The notes under the pieces were generated by a model. The model did no database searches. It was not told where the DNA came from and saw nothing but the letters and a program-made list of their open reading frames with translations. A stretch of 26,439 nt of DNA, from assembly GCA_001953115.1 (NCBI GenBank), contig LSSL01007734.1:1-26439 (forward strand). The letters are read 5' to 3'. Source of the DNA: Smittium mucronatum. Its lineage: Eukaryota > Kickxellomycota > Harpellomycetes > Harpellales > Legeriomycetaceae. Positions 1 to 11,804 of this stretch are shown piece by piece; position 1 is the stretch's first letter; the number at the start of each line of letters is the position of its first letter. Position numbers and translations under genes: made by a program.

Positions 1-253
1 TTTGTTGACAAAGAGCTTAATTCTTGACTGCACGTAACCTCAGTCATCCAGCCTACTTGAAGCAATGTCAGGGGGGGTCTTTCGGTTGGTAGATTGAACC
101 CTTTTCCCGTAGGTGCGCAGCCGGTAGTCCGACAAAAGAGCTTATTGTAGTTGGGATAATAGTCTTTTCTATACGACTTTTTCTTTTTTTCTTTTTTTTT
201 CATATAGTTTTTAATGACGTTATCTAACAATAAAATTCCGTGATACAAAAAAA
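1..253 (+). mobile_element. Poly(A)-tailed retroposon, copy A (3' part, cut by window start)
   Basis: This matches the 3' part of the repeats at 18220..18840 (same strand) and 22811..23427 (opposite strand). Shared blocks include AACCTCAGTCATCCAGCCTA, CTACTTGAAGCAATG and TTTCGGTTGGTAGA, followed by a T-rich stretch and the end ATAAAATTCCGTGATAC plus a run of A. The A-run at 247..253 follows the same GTGATAC end seen in other copies, which is the pattern of a SINE/LINE-type retroposon. The 5' half lies outside the window. Position 105..135 differs from the other two copies. No open frame is shared between copies, so it is not treated as coding. Confidence 0.75.
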
Positions 254-416
254 GGGAGAGAAAGACACTAGAGATCTTACATAATTTAATTTGTTCGAGT
301 ATAATCTTATTTATTATTGAATATTTTCAAAAAAAATTATTTTAAGATAAAAAATACCGTACTAATTCTTGTCAGATCATTCTTGTTGAATGAAATGGAT
401 TTCTGGGAGAGTTGGC

Positions 417-2606
417 TTATTCAAAAATTGTGTCGTCAACCATATCACCATTATATATTCTAATTTCTTTATTATCTTTCTTGTTATCTTTCTTGTTATC
501 TTTAACGAATTTCAGAGATATTTTTTCATCATTTTTTATATTTTGAATAAGAATATCAACTGATGGGCTCTGCTTATTATCCAATTCAATGCTAATACTA
601 TCAAATTCATCTAAATCACGAGGTGCTTGATTATTCAGTAAATTATCCTTTAAATTAACCCCTTTTCGAATCTTTTTCCAACCACTGAATTTCCAATTTT
701 CGCCATTAATAAGAGCCCATATGTTTTTTAAAAATTCTTCGTCGAGTTCGATGCTATTTTTATTATCATTAGCTTCTGATCGTTTATCAAAAGAAACTAT
801 CTGGGAAGAATGGTCCTTCTGACTTTCTAAAAAATTGATTTCACTTTGGTTAGATTTATTATCCTTTCGGGTTTGAGAATAAATATTTGTGGTTTTTTGC
901 TCAATTTTTTCGTTATCAAGAAACTTTTTCAATATTTTTTTATTTGAATTATCATAAATAGGATTGAAGGTTTCTTCTGTATTGTCAAAATCTACTTTCT
1001 TAGAAATAATTCCTTGATCACTGGATCCCCCTAAAGTGTATTTCTGACCCTTCTGCATCTTATGAAAACTACCACTGTGTTGGGATCCAGATGGTGGAGC
1101 TTCATCTAATTCCAGTTTTCCTAATTTATCTTCCTGGGTTTCTTTATTATATTGATTTGGAAAAAGAGCTATATTATAAACAAATATTTGCGTATATTAA
1201 TGAAAATATTTATGATTCAACATATTGATTAGTTATAATTTCATATATTTTATCTTACCTCCTTGGATCATGAATTGATTCCAACCATAAAAAATAGATG
1301 GATCTTTAGAATTTTCTGATTTTTCGCCGGCTGAACTCACAAAATTTCCAAGCAATCTGAAAATGGTTTTGAGCTTTTCTTCAGTAATAACTTCTAAAGC
1401 TTTTTTTATATTTTCCACTGTTACTTTATTCACTTCAATGAATAAAGCTCTTTCAAAATCAAATCCAAGGTCTTTGCATGATTTTTCAATTAGATCATAA
1501 AAACTTGTAATTTCACCAACAGTTTGAACCAAAGTGCTTGAATTGAATTCATCCGAACCTATAACAATGGTGTAAGCTTCATAAAGGCTGATAATATTAT
1601 TCGATAGAGAGACCCTGGCCATTTTATCAATGCCACAAGACCAATTGGAACTGTAGGTTTTGATGAAGTTTAAAGAATCGAAAAACAATCTAGCTTTTAA
1701 ATAAAAATCAAACAAACGTCTTTGCGTCAAAAGCCCTCCGATGGTATATTTTCCTATATAAGAATCTTGGTAATAAACACATTCACGTGGCTTAGTCACA
1801 GTTGGGGGTTTAGTTAGAGGTACTATTTTGGTGGTTTCTGGAGTGGTGTTTACTGGAATTTCAGGATGAACTATATGAGGGGTTTCAGTACCAGGAATAA
1901 CGAACAAGCAACCAAAATCGGAGATTTCTCCTTGGCAGCTATTGCAAGGTTTAGGGCAATTTTTCTGATCATTATCACATTCAGAATCACACCTTCCAAC
2001 CCTGTATTTTTTTATGACGACACACATCCTTCCTTCAATGGTCGTGGGTATATCCACAAAAACTAAAGGGCTTAAAGTCTCCATAGTTTGGCTGGATTTG
2101 CAATCGGAACGACTACTATATGTTTTTACTGATTGCTTATAATTTTCAAATGTGTAATTTATAACTACTCCGTTTAAATTTTTATAACAAGAGCCCGAAT
2201 CACACACTTTTTCCTGTGTGCAATATTCATTGACTCTGCAAATAACTCTGAACTCTGGTGATGGATTCAAATTTTCCCCGAAACTCCTTATTTTTTCTTC
2301 GACCCACGATCTCACATCATTGATTTTAAAACCTGGCACACCTGTAATTTCATAAACGTTAGGGGATGGATTATCAGAAGAGTAAACATTTTTAAACTGA
2401 AAACCATTACTATCCTTGAATATGATTTCTGGTGAAAACGAATTACAATATGAACCCGAAACACATCCCGGAATAAAAACACTTCCACCATTCGAAGGAA
2501 AAACATGCGCTGATCCTTCAAGACCTCCATATTTCCCTGAGGAACTAATAGTGGCACATTTAATTAAAGAGGTGCAAAGCCAAAAAGTTGTAAAGGTGAT
2601 CTTCAT
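417..2606 (-). CDS. Secreted Cys-rich protein of about 699 aa, two exons (2606..1259 and 1168..417)
   Basis: I do not recognise the family. Two minus-strand frames join in phase across the intron 1258..1169: exon 1 leaves one base (G) and exon 2 supplies CT, giving Ala, and exon 2 stays open back to the acceptor. I chose the Met at 2606 over the in-frame Met at 2666 because a hydrophobic signal peptide starts there (MKITFTTFWLCTSLIKCA) and the context is AAAATG. After cleavage near residue 18 comes a Cys-rich region with about 14 Cys, including a cluster at residues 206-224 (CDSECDNDQKNCPKPCNSC). A Pro/Thr-rich linker (about 239-273) leads to a helical-looking region with three more Cys. Exon 2 encodes a hydrophilic Lys/Asn/Asp/Ser-rich tail with a KDNK repeat, ending GDMVDDTIFE. 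Several Asn-X-Ser/Thr sites are present. There is no transmembrane segment after the signal peptide, so secretion is inferred. Confidence 0.75.
469..504 (-). repeat. Coding microsatellite: three 12-bp units (KDNK)
   Basis: Three tandem copies of TTRTTATCTTTM on the plus strand are read on the minus strand as KDNK repeats near the C-terminus of the secreted protein. The length is a multiple of three, so unit gain or loss would keep the frame. Confidence 0.85.
1169..1258 (-). other. 90-nt spliceosomal intron in the secreted-protein gene
   Basis: On the minus strand the donor reads AAGGAG|GTAAGATA, a near-perfect U1 match, and the acceptor reads TTTATAATATAG|CTC. Without splicing, exon 1 runs 8 codons past the donor to a TAA. 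With splicing the phase is 1 + 2 and the frame continues for 249 more codons. A possible branch motif (ACTAATCA) lies early in the intron, and the stretch before the acceptor is T/A-rich rather than a pure pyrimidine tract. Confidence 0.8.
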
Positions 2607-2714
2607 TTTAAATCTCGGGTTTAAACTACTCTTAAAATTTAATTCTCTTTTATCTGTATCTTTCAAATCTTATTCCGGGAGAACTTATATTACTCCCAAT
2701 TTCCTGAATTCGCA

Positions 2715-2723
2715 CTTTTTATA
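2715..2723 (-). promoter_or_regulatory. Probable TATA box of the secreted-protein gene
   Basis: TATAAAAAG on the minus strand, about 110 bp upstream of the chosen ATG at 2606. The same core (TATAAAAAG within TATATAAAAAGG) lies upstream of the LITAF gene. It stands out because the G/C-containing flank AGTGCG follows directly, but in such AT-rich DNA a TATA match alone is weak evidence. Confidence 0.45.
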
Positions 2724-3505
2724 CTTTTATTTCTTCGGCTGCTCATTTATATTACACGCATCTAAATATATTCAAGCGCTTTAATTATTGAAAATTCCAA
2801 TTAAAAGATAAACTTTGGCTTTTCACCCCCCCTCCCTCCTCCAGATTTACATACCCCCCTTCACCAACTTTTATTTCACCCTTAAAAAAAATCGTGCAAT
2901 TTAGTATATTTTCATATTTCTTTTTTCAAAAATAATTTAAAATTCTGCATAATGAGCTTTGGGTACATAATATGATCCATTTCAGCTACATCTACTTTCT
3001 ATAGGTCATTGATAATTTATCCGCGCTTTTATAAAAAACACATTTATAATTTCAGTATTTTTCATGAAATTTCACCAATTCGCACATTAGTGCAATAGTT
3101 TGCATATTTTTATAGTTTTGTCGAATTAATGATAAAAAAATTACTAATTTTGCACAGAATTTTTTTTTTATTTTCATTGAGGAATAAATTTTAGCTTTTC
3201 TAGTAAATTTATACATCTTGAAACAATGCCCAGTAGGTACGGGGCCGCTAGAACGACAAGTAGGAGTGGGATGAAAATTGATTATTTTTTCCTTTTATCG
3301 TATTTTTACTTTATTTTTTTTCTAGTATTTGAATATTATTAATAAATCCCCTTTAAAAAAAAAATTCTAGTAAATTTATATTATACCTTTATCAGCGTAT
3401 AATTGGCAATAGTTTAATGTAAAGCAATCCAACAGAAGAATAAATTTGACCAAGGAACTCTTTAGAACCTAAATTAGCTAAATGTTAAGATTATTTTTGG
3501 TATCA
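2724..3505. other. Noncoding AT-rich DNA
   Basis: No frame with gene character on either strand. It holds a C-rich stretch at 2826..2870 (several runs of C in CCCTCCCTCC context) and scattered TTTGCA/TGCAA motifs at 3080..3160 that resemble those at 3865..3930, too loose to define an element. Confidence 0.6.
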
Positions 3506-3820
3506 GGACGTTTTATCCAACTTTTAAATCCAATTTACATTTCATCCAGGTTCCATTTCACCCAATTCCATTTGCTCCAAAATTGATAAGCAAACCGTGT
3601 TAGGCTTTTTGGTTTAAAAATTGTTAATGTTATTTTCAATAACCAATACTTTATCGAAATTCTACAACAATAAACCCAAACCCAGTTTTTCCCCCCTCCA
3701 ATTGAAAGTTGTAAAATTGGGTAAAAAGTGTATTGGGATAAATGTCAATTGGATGAAATGTAAATTGGGTGAAATGGCTATTGATGAAATAGAATTGGGT
3801 GAAATAGAATTGGATTAATT
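3506..3820. repeat. Foldback-like element 1: inverted arrays of a 15-bp repeat
   Basis: Left array 3506..3580 is five exact 15-bp steps of the type TACATTTCATCCAGG / TTCCATTTCACCCAA. Right array 3715..3815 is about seven 15-16-bp steps of the inverse motif GAATTGGGTGAAATA. The arrays face each other around a 134-bp spacer that contains no gene. The right end reads AATTGTCGCG and the left end CAGGACG. Long inverted arms made of tandem repeats are typical of foldback elements; membership in any named superfamily is not shown. Confidence 0.65.
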
Positions 3821-4040
3821 GTCGCGTAACCATTATTTTTAGCAATAATGATGTAAAATGTTAATTCGTGCAAATAAAAGTATTTTTGCTCAAATTCGCT
3901 AATTTTGCATTATTATTTGCAAAACTGAGGTAAGGTGTATTTCTTCCATTTTCTATAGTGGTAAATCTCATATAGGGTTGTTTTAAAAAAATCGATAGCC
4001 TCTTATTAGTTTAAAAACAAAACCTACATTCACCTTTTAA

Positions 4041-4102
4041 CCCTTTCAGGACCGGCTGTACAAAAATGGCCTCAAAGTAAAGCCGGAAAAAGTCGGCTGT
4101 AC
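4041..4102 (+). mobile_element. Half of a piggyBac-type MITE (left end only)
   Basis: TTAA (4037..4040) is followed by CCCTTTCAGGACCGGCTGTA and then CAAAAATGG. This matches one terminus of the complete MITEs at 18011..18176 (reverse complement of its right end, CCCTTACAGGACC...GTACAAAAAA) and 23448..23611 (CCCTTTCAGGGGC...GTACAAAAAATGG). No opposite end (AAGGG TTAA) follows. The similarity stops where foldback element 2 begins, so it is probably truncated or interrupted. Confidence 0.6.
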
Positions 4103-4618
4103 GACATTTCAACCAATGACAAATAGCCCAAAGACGTTTGACCCAATTAATTTGGCCAAATGGACATTTCATCCAAAAACATTTTGCTAATTCCACTCAT
4201 AGTAAAAATTTGTGATTATACGAATTCTTTATTAAATCTAGCACTTATTTATTCAGGATCCGATATTTTGAGTTAGAAAACTCAACTATTTGCTATCTTC
4301 TACCATAATAATATATAAATAAACGTATTCTCTCAATAAGAATGCTATTAGCAGCTTTTCAAGATCCAATATGGATTTTCTTTCTTAAAAAGCCATGGTA
4401 TTTTTTACAATGCATATCGTTAAAGATTTTAATATGTTTTGAGAATATTGTTTTGATCGCGAAGTGAGTTATAGAAAAAAAAGAAAAAGAATTCACCAAT
4501 TTTTATTGCGTTATGTCTTCATTTAATGAATTCTCCATTGGGAGATATTTCCATTTGGTGAAATATCTATTGGGTCAATGTGCATTTGATGAAATGACAT
4601 TTGAGTCTTATGTCGCGG
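4103..4618. repeat. Foldback-like element 2: inverted arrays of the same 15-bp repeat
   Basis: Left array 4103..4192 is six exact 15-bp steps beginning GACATTTCAACCAAT, GACAAATAGCCCAAA, GACGTTTGACCCAAT. Right array about 4536..4611 is the inverse (CATTTGGTGAAATAT, CTATTGGGTCAATGT, GCATTTGATGAAATG) and is followed by GTCGCGG, the same right-hand end as in element 1. The 343-bp interior has no gene. A possible one-sided relic (GGCGAC, then GACATTCCGCCTAAT) sits at 4875..4935. Confidence 0.6.
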
Positions 4619-6182
4619 CACCGCAAAAGTCAATTTTTCCAATAAATCGCACCCTTAAGGTATTAAAGCAAATAGAATTGCATTTTCAAAATGTATTTAT
4701 AACATATGTTACAAATAATAATAAAAAATGACCAGTAAAAACGGGAGTTGAAAAAGAAATTTTAGAAAAAATAAATACATTTATTTAATGAGTGCTGACA
4801 ACCGCATTGGTAAATTTCAAATGTTAAATGGCAAATTAACTTTGCTGAAAAAATAAATTAATAGTAGACTTTATGGCGACGTGACTGATGACCTAATGGA
4901 CATTCCGCCTAATTTTTGTCCAATAATTTTCCAATTTCGAAAAATTAACAAAAGCATGTATTTTTTGCAGAAATAACTTGTTTTTACAGCGTGGTTTTTT
5001 TTTTTAATTCGGAGGTTTAATAAATTAAAAAATTATGTAGATTTTCTGTAAGCCTTCAGTCCTGACACCAAACTTTATTGAATTTATCGCACATAAGAAA
5101 TAAATCGTTAAAATAAAAAAAATGTGTATAGTTATTTGTTAATAATTGATGGAAAAAATATTCGGAGTGAGGAATTTTCGAAAATATAAATGATTGGGAA
5201 AAAATAACATAAGTTTTGAAATAGGGGTTTTGATTCGAAATAAATAGAGAAATTATCGAATCTACACGTTTATTTTGATGTAACTGCCTGGTTAATTTTT
5301 ATCCTACCAATTATATTTTAATGACCTTATTAAAAAAAAGGGGGGGGGGAGATTTAATTGATAATAGCATAAAATTTTCCAAACAAACAAGATTAATTTT
5401 AAAAAATCCTTGAATTACCTATCGGTAATTAAAATTTAATTTAAGAATAAGTAAAATGATAATAACTGATTATAGTATCGATTTAATTCTGAAGATACTT
5501 AATAGGCCTATTAATTCTTAATAAAAATCCTTAAAAAATATAACTCTGATAACTAAAAAATATCTAAATTTTTGTTTATTTCAAATCCCGCTTCCTTTTT
5601 CCTCCAATGGAATCAATCTTACTTTCCCTATTATAATTTTTTAAATGCACCCGAAAAAGGAAATATATGTGAATTTCATGTCTACGCGTCTTTATATATT
5701 TTGATTATTTCCTTGTAAAACAATCCATTATTAGAATTCACGTTTTGATAATACAATTTATCGAAAATCGCTACTTTTCAGCCAATAAAACCATCTTCGT
5801 ATAATTCAGTATAAATTTTTTTGAATCTTACGAGCTATTCACGTTTCAAGGCAAAATAATATTTTTAAACCCAGAAATAATAGTTTTTAGTTGCGCGTAT
5901 TTTATTCTAAAAACTTTTAATATCCAAAGTTTATTATAAAATTAAATTATTAATTAAAAAGATATTTCAGATTTCAAGAAGATTAATATTATAATTATCA
6001 AATAAATTTATATATTCTTGGCTTCTTGTATGTACTTTTATTTTCTCCAAAAAAAATACACCATTTTTTTGAAATAACAAATTCTATAATTTTATTTTAT
6101 TTGACTAAAAAACAGAGTTTAAATACCTTTATATATATCTTAAATTTTATACTTGATTTATATTAAAAATAACATATAAATA
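4619..6182. other. Noncoding AT-rich DNA upstream of the HARBI1-like ORF
   Basis: No coding frame seen. It contains a G10 run near 5340 and many A/T homopolymers. I could not identify a HARBI1-element terminal repeat or the companion Myb-like gene of Harbinger transposons here. Confidence 0.55.
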
Positions 6183-7246
6183 ATGCAGTCACAAAATATT
6201 CAAAGATATAGGGAGGCGAAAAAAGAGTATGAATTAAATGAGAGTGTCGTTTCTGTTTTTCCAATGGGATATATTAGTGATCATGAAATATATGAGCCTA
6301 TATTTTACAATCAGAAATCTAAGACCCCAGAAGATATTTATTTTTTGAGTGGGTTTAAAATAAATGACTTCGACGAAATATATTCACCTTGTGAAAAGGA
6401 TTTGATTAAAGCTGAAATTAAAAAGGTGATAAAGTCGAAATTCGTCTCTAAGGATAAGTTGATCATCCTAATGACATATTTGAGACACTATTTTAAATTT
6501 GATAAACTCGGAAGGGATTTTAATATATCTGGGACGTCAGCTTGTAAAATAGTTAATTCCACGGCTGAAGCTATTAAAGAATCCTTGTTGAAACAATATA
6601 TATGTCATATTAAGAAATCTGCCCGACTGGCTCTATCAATGATTTTATCAGATCATAGTGATGTGTCACTGATAATTGATTGCACGTTATTTTTCATAAA
6701 TAGACTATCTGGATCATTTCAGGGCAGTAAGATTTTTTATTCAAGAAAACACCATAGGTATTGTGTTAAAAGAGAGGTGGCAGTGATACCCGACGAAAGA
6801 TGCGCCCTTGTGAGCCCCACAGTTGAAGGGTCAATAAATGTCATGTCAGTCTGTAGATTGATGGAGAGTAAATATAGTGAATTTTTGAAAAAGTCTCCAA
6901 CAGAACTCGGAATTGAAGACTTTGGTGGGACCCATAGTGAATGGTCCACAATGACTGATATGGGATATGTAGGTATTGATCAAAAATCTAGAGTTTTAAT
7001 TCCAAAAAAACGAAACTCGAATATTGTAAGGCGAAAAATCACTCACAAGAGTTATATTTCACGCAATCTAGCTCATAAATTCGCTTTTGTTTAACAGAAA
7101 ACACCCCAGAGCCTATTGGATACAATGAGAGAACAGTAGTAGAATACTTTTTCGGGAGACTAAAAGGTGTTTTTAAAATAATTAGAGACACATACGGAGG
7201 ATCTTTGGATAGTATAGAGGTGATCATATATATGTATAAATTTTAA
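6183..7246 (+). pseudogene. HARBI1-like (DDE_Tnp_4) transposase, one frameshift before the catalytic Glu
   Basis: The first frame (6183..7094, 303 aa) has the layout of PIF/Harbinger nucleases. A helix-turn-helix-like region lies at residues about 90-128 (LRHYFKFDKLGRDFNISGTS). The first Asp is D166 in LIIDCTLFFINR, followed by the FYSRKHHRYCVKRE block. The second Asp is D259 in MTDMGYVG, followed by RVLIPKK. The frame ends at TAA 7092..7094, but the next family block continues in the +2 frame from about 7094 to 7246: a NERTVVEYFFGRLKG motif holding the catalytic Glu (codon 7142..7144). A one-base loss or two-base gain between about 7079 and 7094 explains it. All three acidic residues are still encoded, so decay is recent. 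In animals HARBI1 itself is a domesticated member, but this copy looks like a plain transposon. Confidence 0.85.
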
Positions 7247-10200
7247 AAACTTACATATATCGAAATTACCACTGAGAAAATACGATATAAAAATATATGG
7301 TCTATCAGATTGAAAAATAGTGGTTATTGTAGAAAAAACGAAGAGAAAAAAAAAGAGGCTGAGGGATAAAAAAAAACAGGTCTAAGTTTGTTAGAAGAAT
7401 AGCTGATTCTGAAAATTTATCAGCCAAGAGAATTCCGATATTTATAAAGAAAAAAGCTTGTTAAAGAGAAGGGCCTCTTTTAAGCCAGAAATCAGTAATT
7501 CCGATGACTTTTCCGCGTGAAAATTTTAAATACTAATTATATTATTACTAAAAATTAATACTAAATAGTTTTTTTTTCAATTTTAACAGCTTTATATTGC
7601 TCTTATTCTTATTAAATTTCTTTATTTTTCATATAAAAAATAATTTTAACAAAAAAATAGTTTCAATATCTTTAATTGATCAATATTATTTAAGGAGAAA
7701 AAAAACTAAAAAAAATGGGGCTGTAATCAAAAATTAAAATGAAACTCTTTCTCTTTGCTTCATTCGTATTTCAGAATAACACGATTTCCTTCGTTCTGCT
7801 TTAAGGTATGGCCTTATACAATAATATTCAAAACATAAATCTGATCCAGAAATATTCAATAGTTAAGACCATATTTACCAATAGATTTATAAAATTTCAA
7901 TATTTATTGTTGCAATTGTTTATTATCTAAAATTAAGAATTTTTTTAATTTTTATCAACAGGTAAAACCGAAATTACATGCTCTGAAATCCCAGGAAAGA
8001 AAGGAGGGGTGAGATATGTCAAGGTAGCTACAAGAGATTTACTTATTTTAAATTATAATCAAGCAATTTTAATGCGAACATCTCTACCATTATATCATAC
8101 CAAATTTAGAAATCTTGAATAATTTCAAATATATTTAAGTAGATAAATTGAATTTTAGAATGTTTTATGTAGCTCATTAGACACTTTTGATATAATATAT
8201 TCAATGATTCAAGAGAAAAAAAACTTTTGAAAAGGTAGAAATTTTCAAATTTAAAGTTCAGATTATCTCTATATCAAATATTTTGCCGCAATAAGTCATC
8301 TTTTTTCTTAAAATTTATTAGATATATTTAATTATAATAAAAATTTATGTGCTCTTTAAGATATTATTTAGATTTTCCATCTAGTTTTTTTTTAACTATT
8401 TATCTTGTATAATCAAAAAAATTGTAACATCAGAAACAAGTGATGCTTATTCCGACATAAAAAATACTACTTAAGGTAAAAATTAAAATTAAAAATTAAA
8501 AATTAAAACACACTACATCTCCACTTTAAATCAAATAAGTTTTTTTTTTTAAAGCCTGTGTTTTTTTGTATTAGATTTTTATTGTTTCGGTAATATCCCT
8601 GAGATTTATCCGAATTTCGGTAGATCTATAATAATATATGAAGATATATATATATTTTGGTAATTAGTGCTCAAAAAATATTTAAGTATGTATAGGACAT
8701 TTTTGGTTTCTTTTCTAGTATTAATAAAGTTCAAATAAACTTGTAAAAAAACATAAGAAAACCTTTATCTTTTTTTACTATTGAATTTTTTTATAAAAAG
8801 CGTATCTATGTTAAATCCAAAAAAAAAATCGGATAATAGCTAAAATTTCGCAATAAGTTGGAATATATGGTGAATAATTGCCCCAGAAGAAAAATGGAAT
8901 TTAGCTGGTTGCGTATATTATTGATTTATTTGTTATTTTAATTGTAATAAAGGTTTATTAGTTTTAAAAATCGTTTTTTTCCTTGTTCCAATAAATCTTA
9001 AAATATTGAAACCATATATTAATAGATATATAAAACTTGATATTAAAAATATCAGTTTTTTTTCCAACGCTTTTTGGAATTAGAATAATGCTCTAAAAAA
9101 TATACCTTAATTAAATATTCTTATTCTCAATATAATTTATTAATCTTATCCATCATTGCTACTGTATTTAACCACCTCTATGTGTCACATTTTGAAGGAA
9201 TTATCAAATCCTAATTTAAACTCATTTAGATAATAAGAATCAACGCTTAACCTGTCTTAAATCATTATTCACAAAATTCATGCCTTTTTTTTTGGATATT
9301 GACTAATATTTTTAAAATTTTATTGGATATATTTGGCTGGGTGTGTATTTTACAGATTTACATTTGATATTTTTCTAACACTAAAACGATTATTTATGGT
9401 CATATTTAATTGAGTATCTTATTTTTTTGAAAAAAGCCTGCCAATAGCTTTTATTCTTTTTATTAATTAATAAAAGACTCTATTAATTAATTCGATGACT
9501 TTTTAAATATCTAATAAGATATTAACCAATTTATAGTTTATTATATAAAAAGTTGATGGTTAATCATAAATAAAATTAAAATAGTTATATGGGTCTACTT
9601 TGTCAAATTTTACCAGTAATTGCAAAACAGGATTTTTTATTTTTAAAATCACATATTTAAACGAATTATATACATTAAAAAAAAAGTAAAATCGAGATAT
9701 AAAGATATAAAAGGGCATTAATTTTTTATCTGATTGGTTAAATTATAATAAATCGGTAATTACTATAATTTCACTAATTTTCTGTTACTTTTTTTTAGTT
9801 TCTATTAAGATTTACCACCCATTATTGATCTATTATCTAATAATTTTAATAATACCTTTTATATGAGAGATTCTCTTTGAGAGCTGACACTTTCCTACTA
9901 AACTTTTCCCATTTGGAAAAATGGCTCAAGGTATAAGATAAAGTTATTGGTTAATTCTAAATATGAATTTTAGATACTGGTTTTCTATTGGTAAATGTTG
10001 AAGTTTTATTAAGGCCAGTATGTTTTTCTATTTTTATTGATATAGTTTTAAAGAAATCCATGTGTAGCCAATGGTTTACATAGAAAAAAAAAGCCTGGTC
10101 TTGAAAAAAATCTCCCGTATATCAAAATATAACTACCTATATCTTTTTTCGTAAATTCAGTTTTGATTCGAATTAGATTTTGATATTTTGGCCACAATTA

Positions 10201-11800
10201 ATTTTACATTAGAATTAAAAATAAATTATCCAATAAAGATAATTATAAAAAATACATATTATCCTATAAAAACTATTCATTAATATTAAAAAACAATTGT
10301 ATAATACTTATATAATTTATTTGGATGGAAATTAAAATCATAAATGATTAAAAAATATATTGGCTGAATATTTGCACGTGAAAACTTTTACCCAATGCAT
10401 GTACGGTTTTTATTTCGCTTATTAAGCGCTTCTAAATTTGGAAAAATAAATATAGTACTCATTATCACCAACCAAATTTATTTATATTTCAAAATATTCG
10501 CCCATTTTTCGCAATGGAGTTTCAATCGGATAAATTTTTCAAATAAATTTTTTTTTGCGAAAGTAATACAATATTACTAAAAAAGTGAGCACGTCAATTA
10601 AATGCAAATATAATTAAGAAATAACAATGATATTCTTATTAAATACATTATTAATTATCAGGAATGTGGTTTTAAGGTTATCTAATTTTTAAATGGCATA
10701 AGCACCGTTGTATTAAAACAGTGTTAGAATCATTTTAATATACAATAGGTGAAAATTGCTAAGTGACACAATTAATCACATTTTCCAAAGAAAAGGAAAC
10801 ATCAAAATTAAAATTTACTATAGTTATCATTTTATTTAAACATAAGGGTTTTCCCTAATTAGGGGTTTTAACCTTTTGGTTATTTCCATATATTTTATAA
10901 CCTTTTACATTTGTAATACCTTACCTATTTTTACCTAAATAAAGCTACAATGTTTTCTCCTATTTACTAAAGTAGCTTTTACGTAACTCATCTAAGATAA
11001 AATAAAAACAGCCGACATCTTAATATTAAGAAATAATTACTTGCTGCTATTTAAAAATCTCATATATCTAAATAAGGACATTAGAAAATTACGAATGGCA
11101 CTATTTTTTCAATAAATGCATTAATTACTAAAAGTTGGAATACTTATTGAGTACTATCGAATTTATTTAATTCCCCATACTTTTTTTTAAACCTCGTTAT
11201 TAAAATATAACTATGTGTAAATTTATTTTTATATAGGGGATAAATTCAAGTAAGTCTCTAGTGTAAATCCAAAAAAAGAAACTTGCTGTTCAGAAAGTTC
11301 TATTTATATCTTCATTTAATTTTGGGTGATTAAGCAAAGAGTTCAAAAGTCTTTATACACAAAACTACGTGTTTTTACACAAAATGAGGCTATTATATGG
11401 GAAATTATTTTTTGAATCCAGACTTTTTTTACTATGTGAACCATTGGTCAAATAACTAATTAAGTTTCTTAGGTATTTTATTATTCTTTCTGGCTAATAA
11501 ATTTATTATTCTTAGCAATCAATGATTATCTAATCACTCCATTACAAATTGAATTCAATTGATTTTTTATAATTAATTTTTTCGCCGATTGAATTAAAGC
11601 ATTTGTTAATTTCTACATTTTCTGATTAGGAAGTTTGGAAAAATTTTAATAATTAAGCGTCTGGATTACAAAAGAATCTTCCATATAAAAAATATGCAGT
11701 TATACATGAGTTTTCTTTTTTGTTCAATAGAGCCCCTTAAATACTCTTGATTTATACACAAAGCATAAAAACTATTTTTATTTGATATTTTTTTTAATTT
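7247..11800. other. 4.5 kb of noncoding AT-rich DNA with degenerate repeats
   Basis: Six-frame reading gives no credible gene. 7247..7470 may hold the decayed C-terminal and 3' part of the HARBI1-like gene. A short A/T-rich microsatellite (AAAATT units) lies at 8483..8507. CTCTTTGAGAG-type sequence at 9875..9890 and the following 150 bp resemble, in reverse complement, the repeats at 17360..17770. A near-palindrome CCCTAATTAGGG lies at 10853..10864. 11360..11760 shares diverged inverted blocks with 16500..16640. Confidence 0.55.
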
Positions 11801-11804
11801 GAGT

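Noticed and set aside
1866..2784. Small frames at 1866..2066 (+), 2312..2557 (-) and 2416..2784 (+)
   Set aside because: They overlap the long secreted-protein exon in other frames and show no domain of their own.
3621..4731. Frames at 3621..3818, 3651..3845, 4011..4196 and 4513..4731
   Set aside because: Their sequence is the 15-bp repeat translated (for example repeated IELGE). Openness comes from a repeat length divisible by three, not from coding.
6183..7246. Intron explaining the HARBI1 frame change
   Set aside because: The only GT..AG at the break (7089..7097) is 9 nt, too short and divisible by three, so it would not correct the frame.
10395..10580. 61-codon frame rich in Phe/Ile/Lys
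   Set aside because: Composition is that of random AT-rich DNA. There is no signal, domain or regulatory context.
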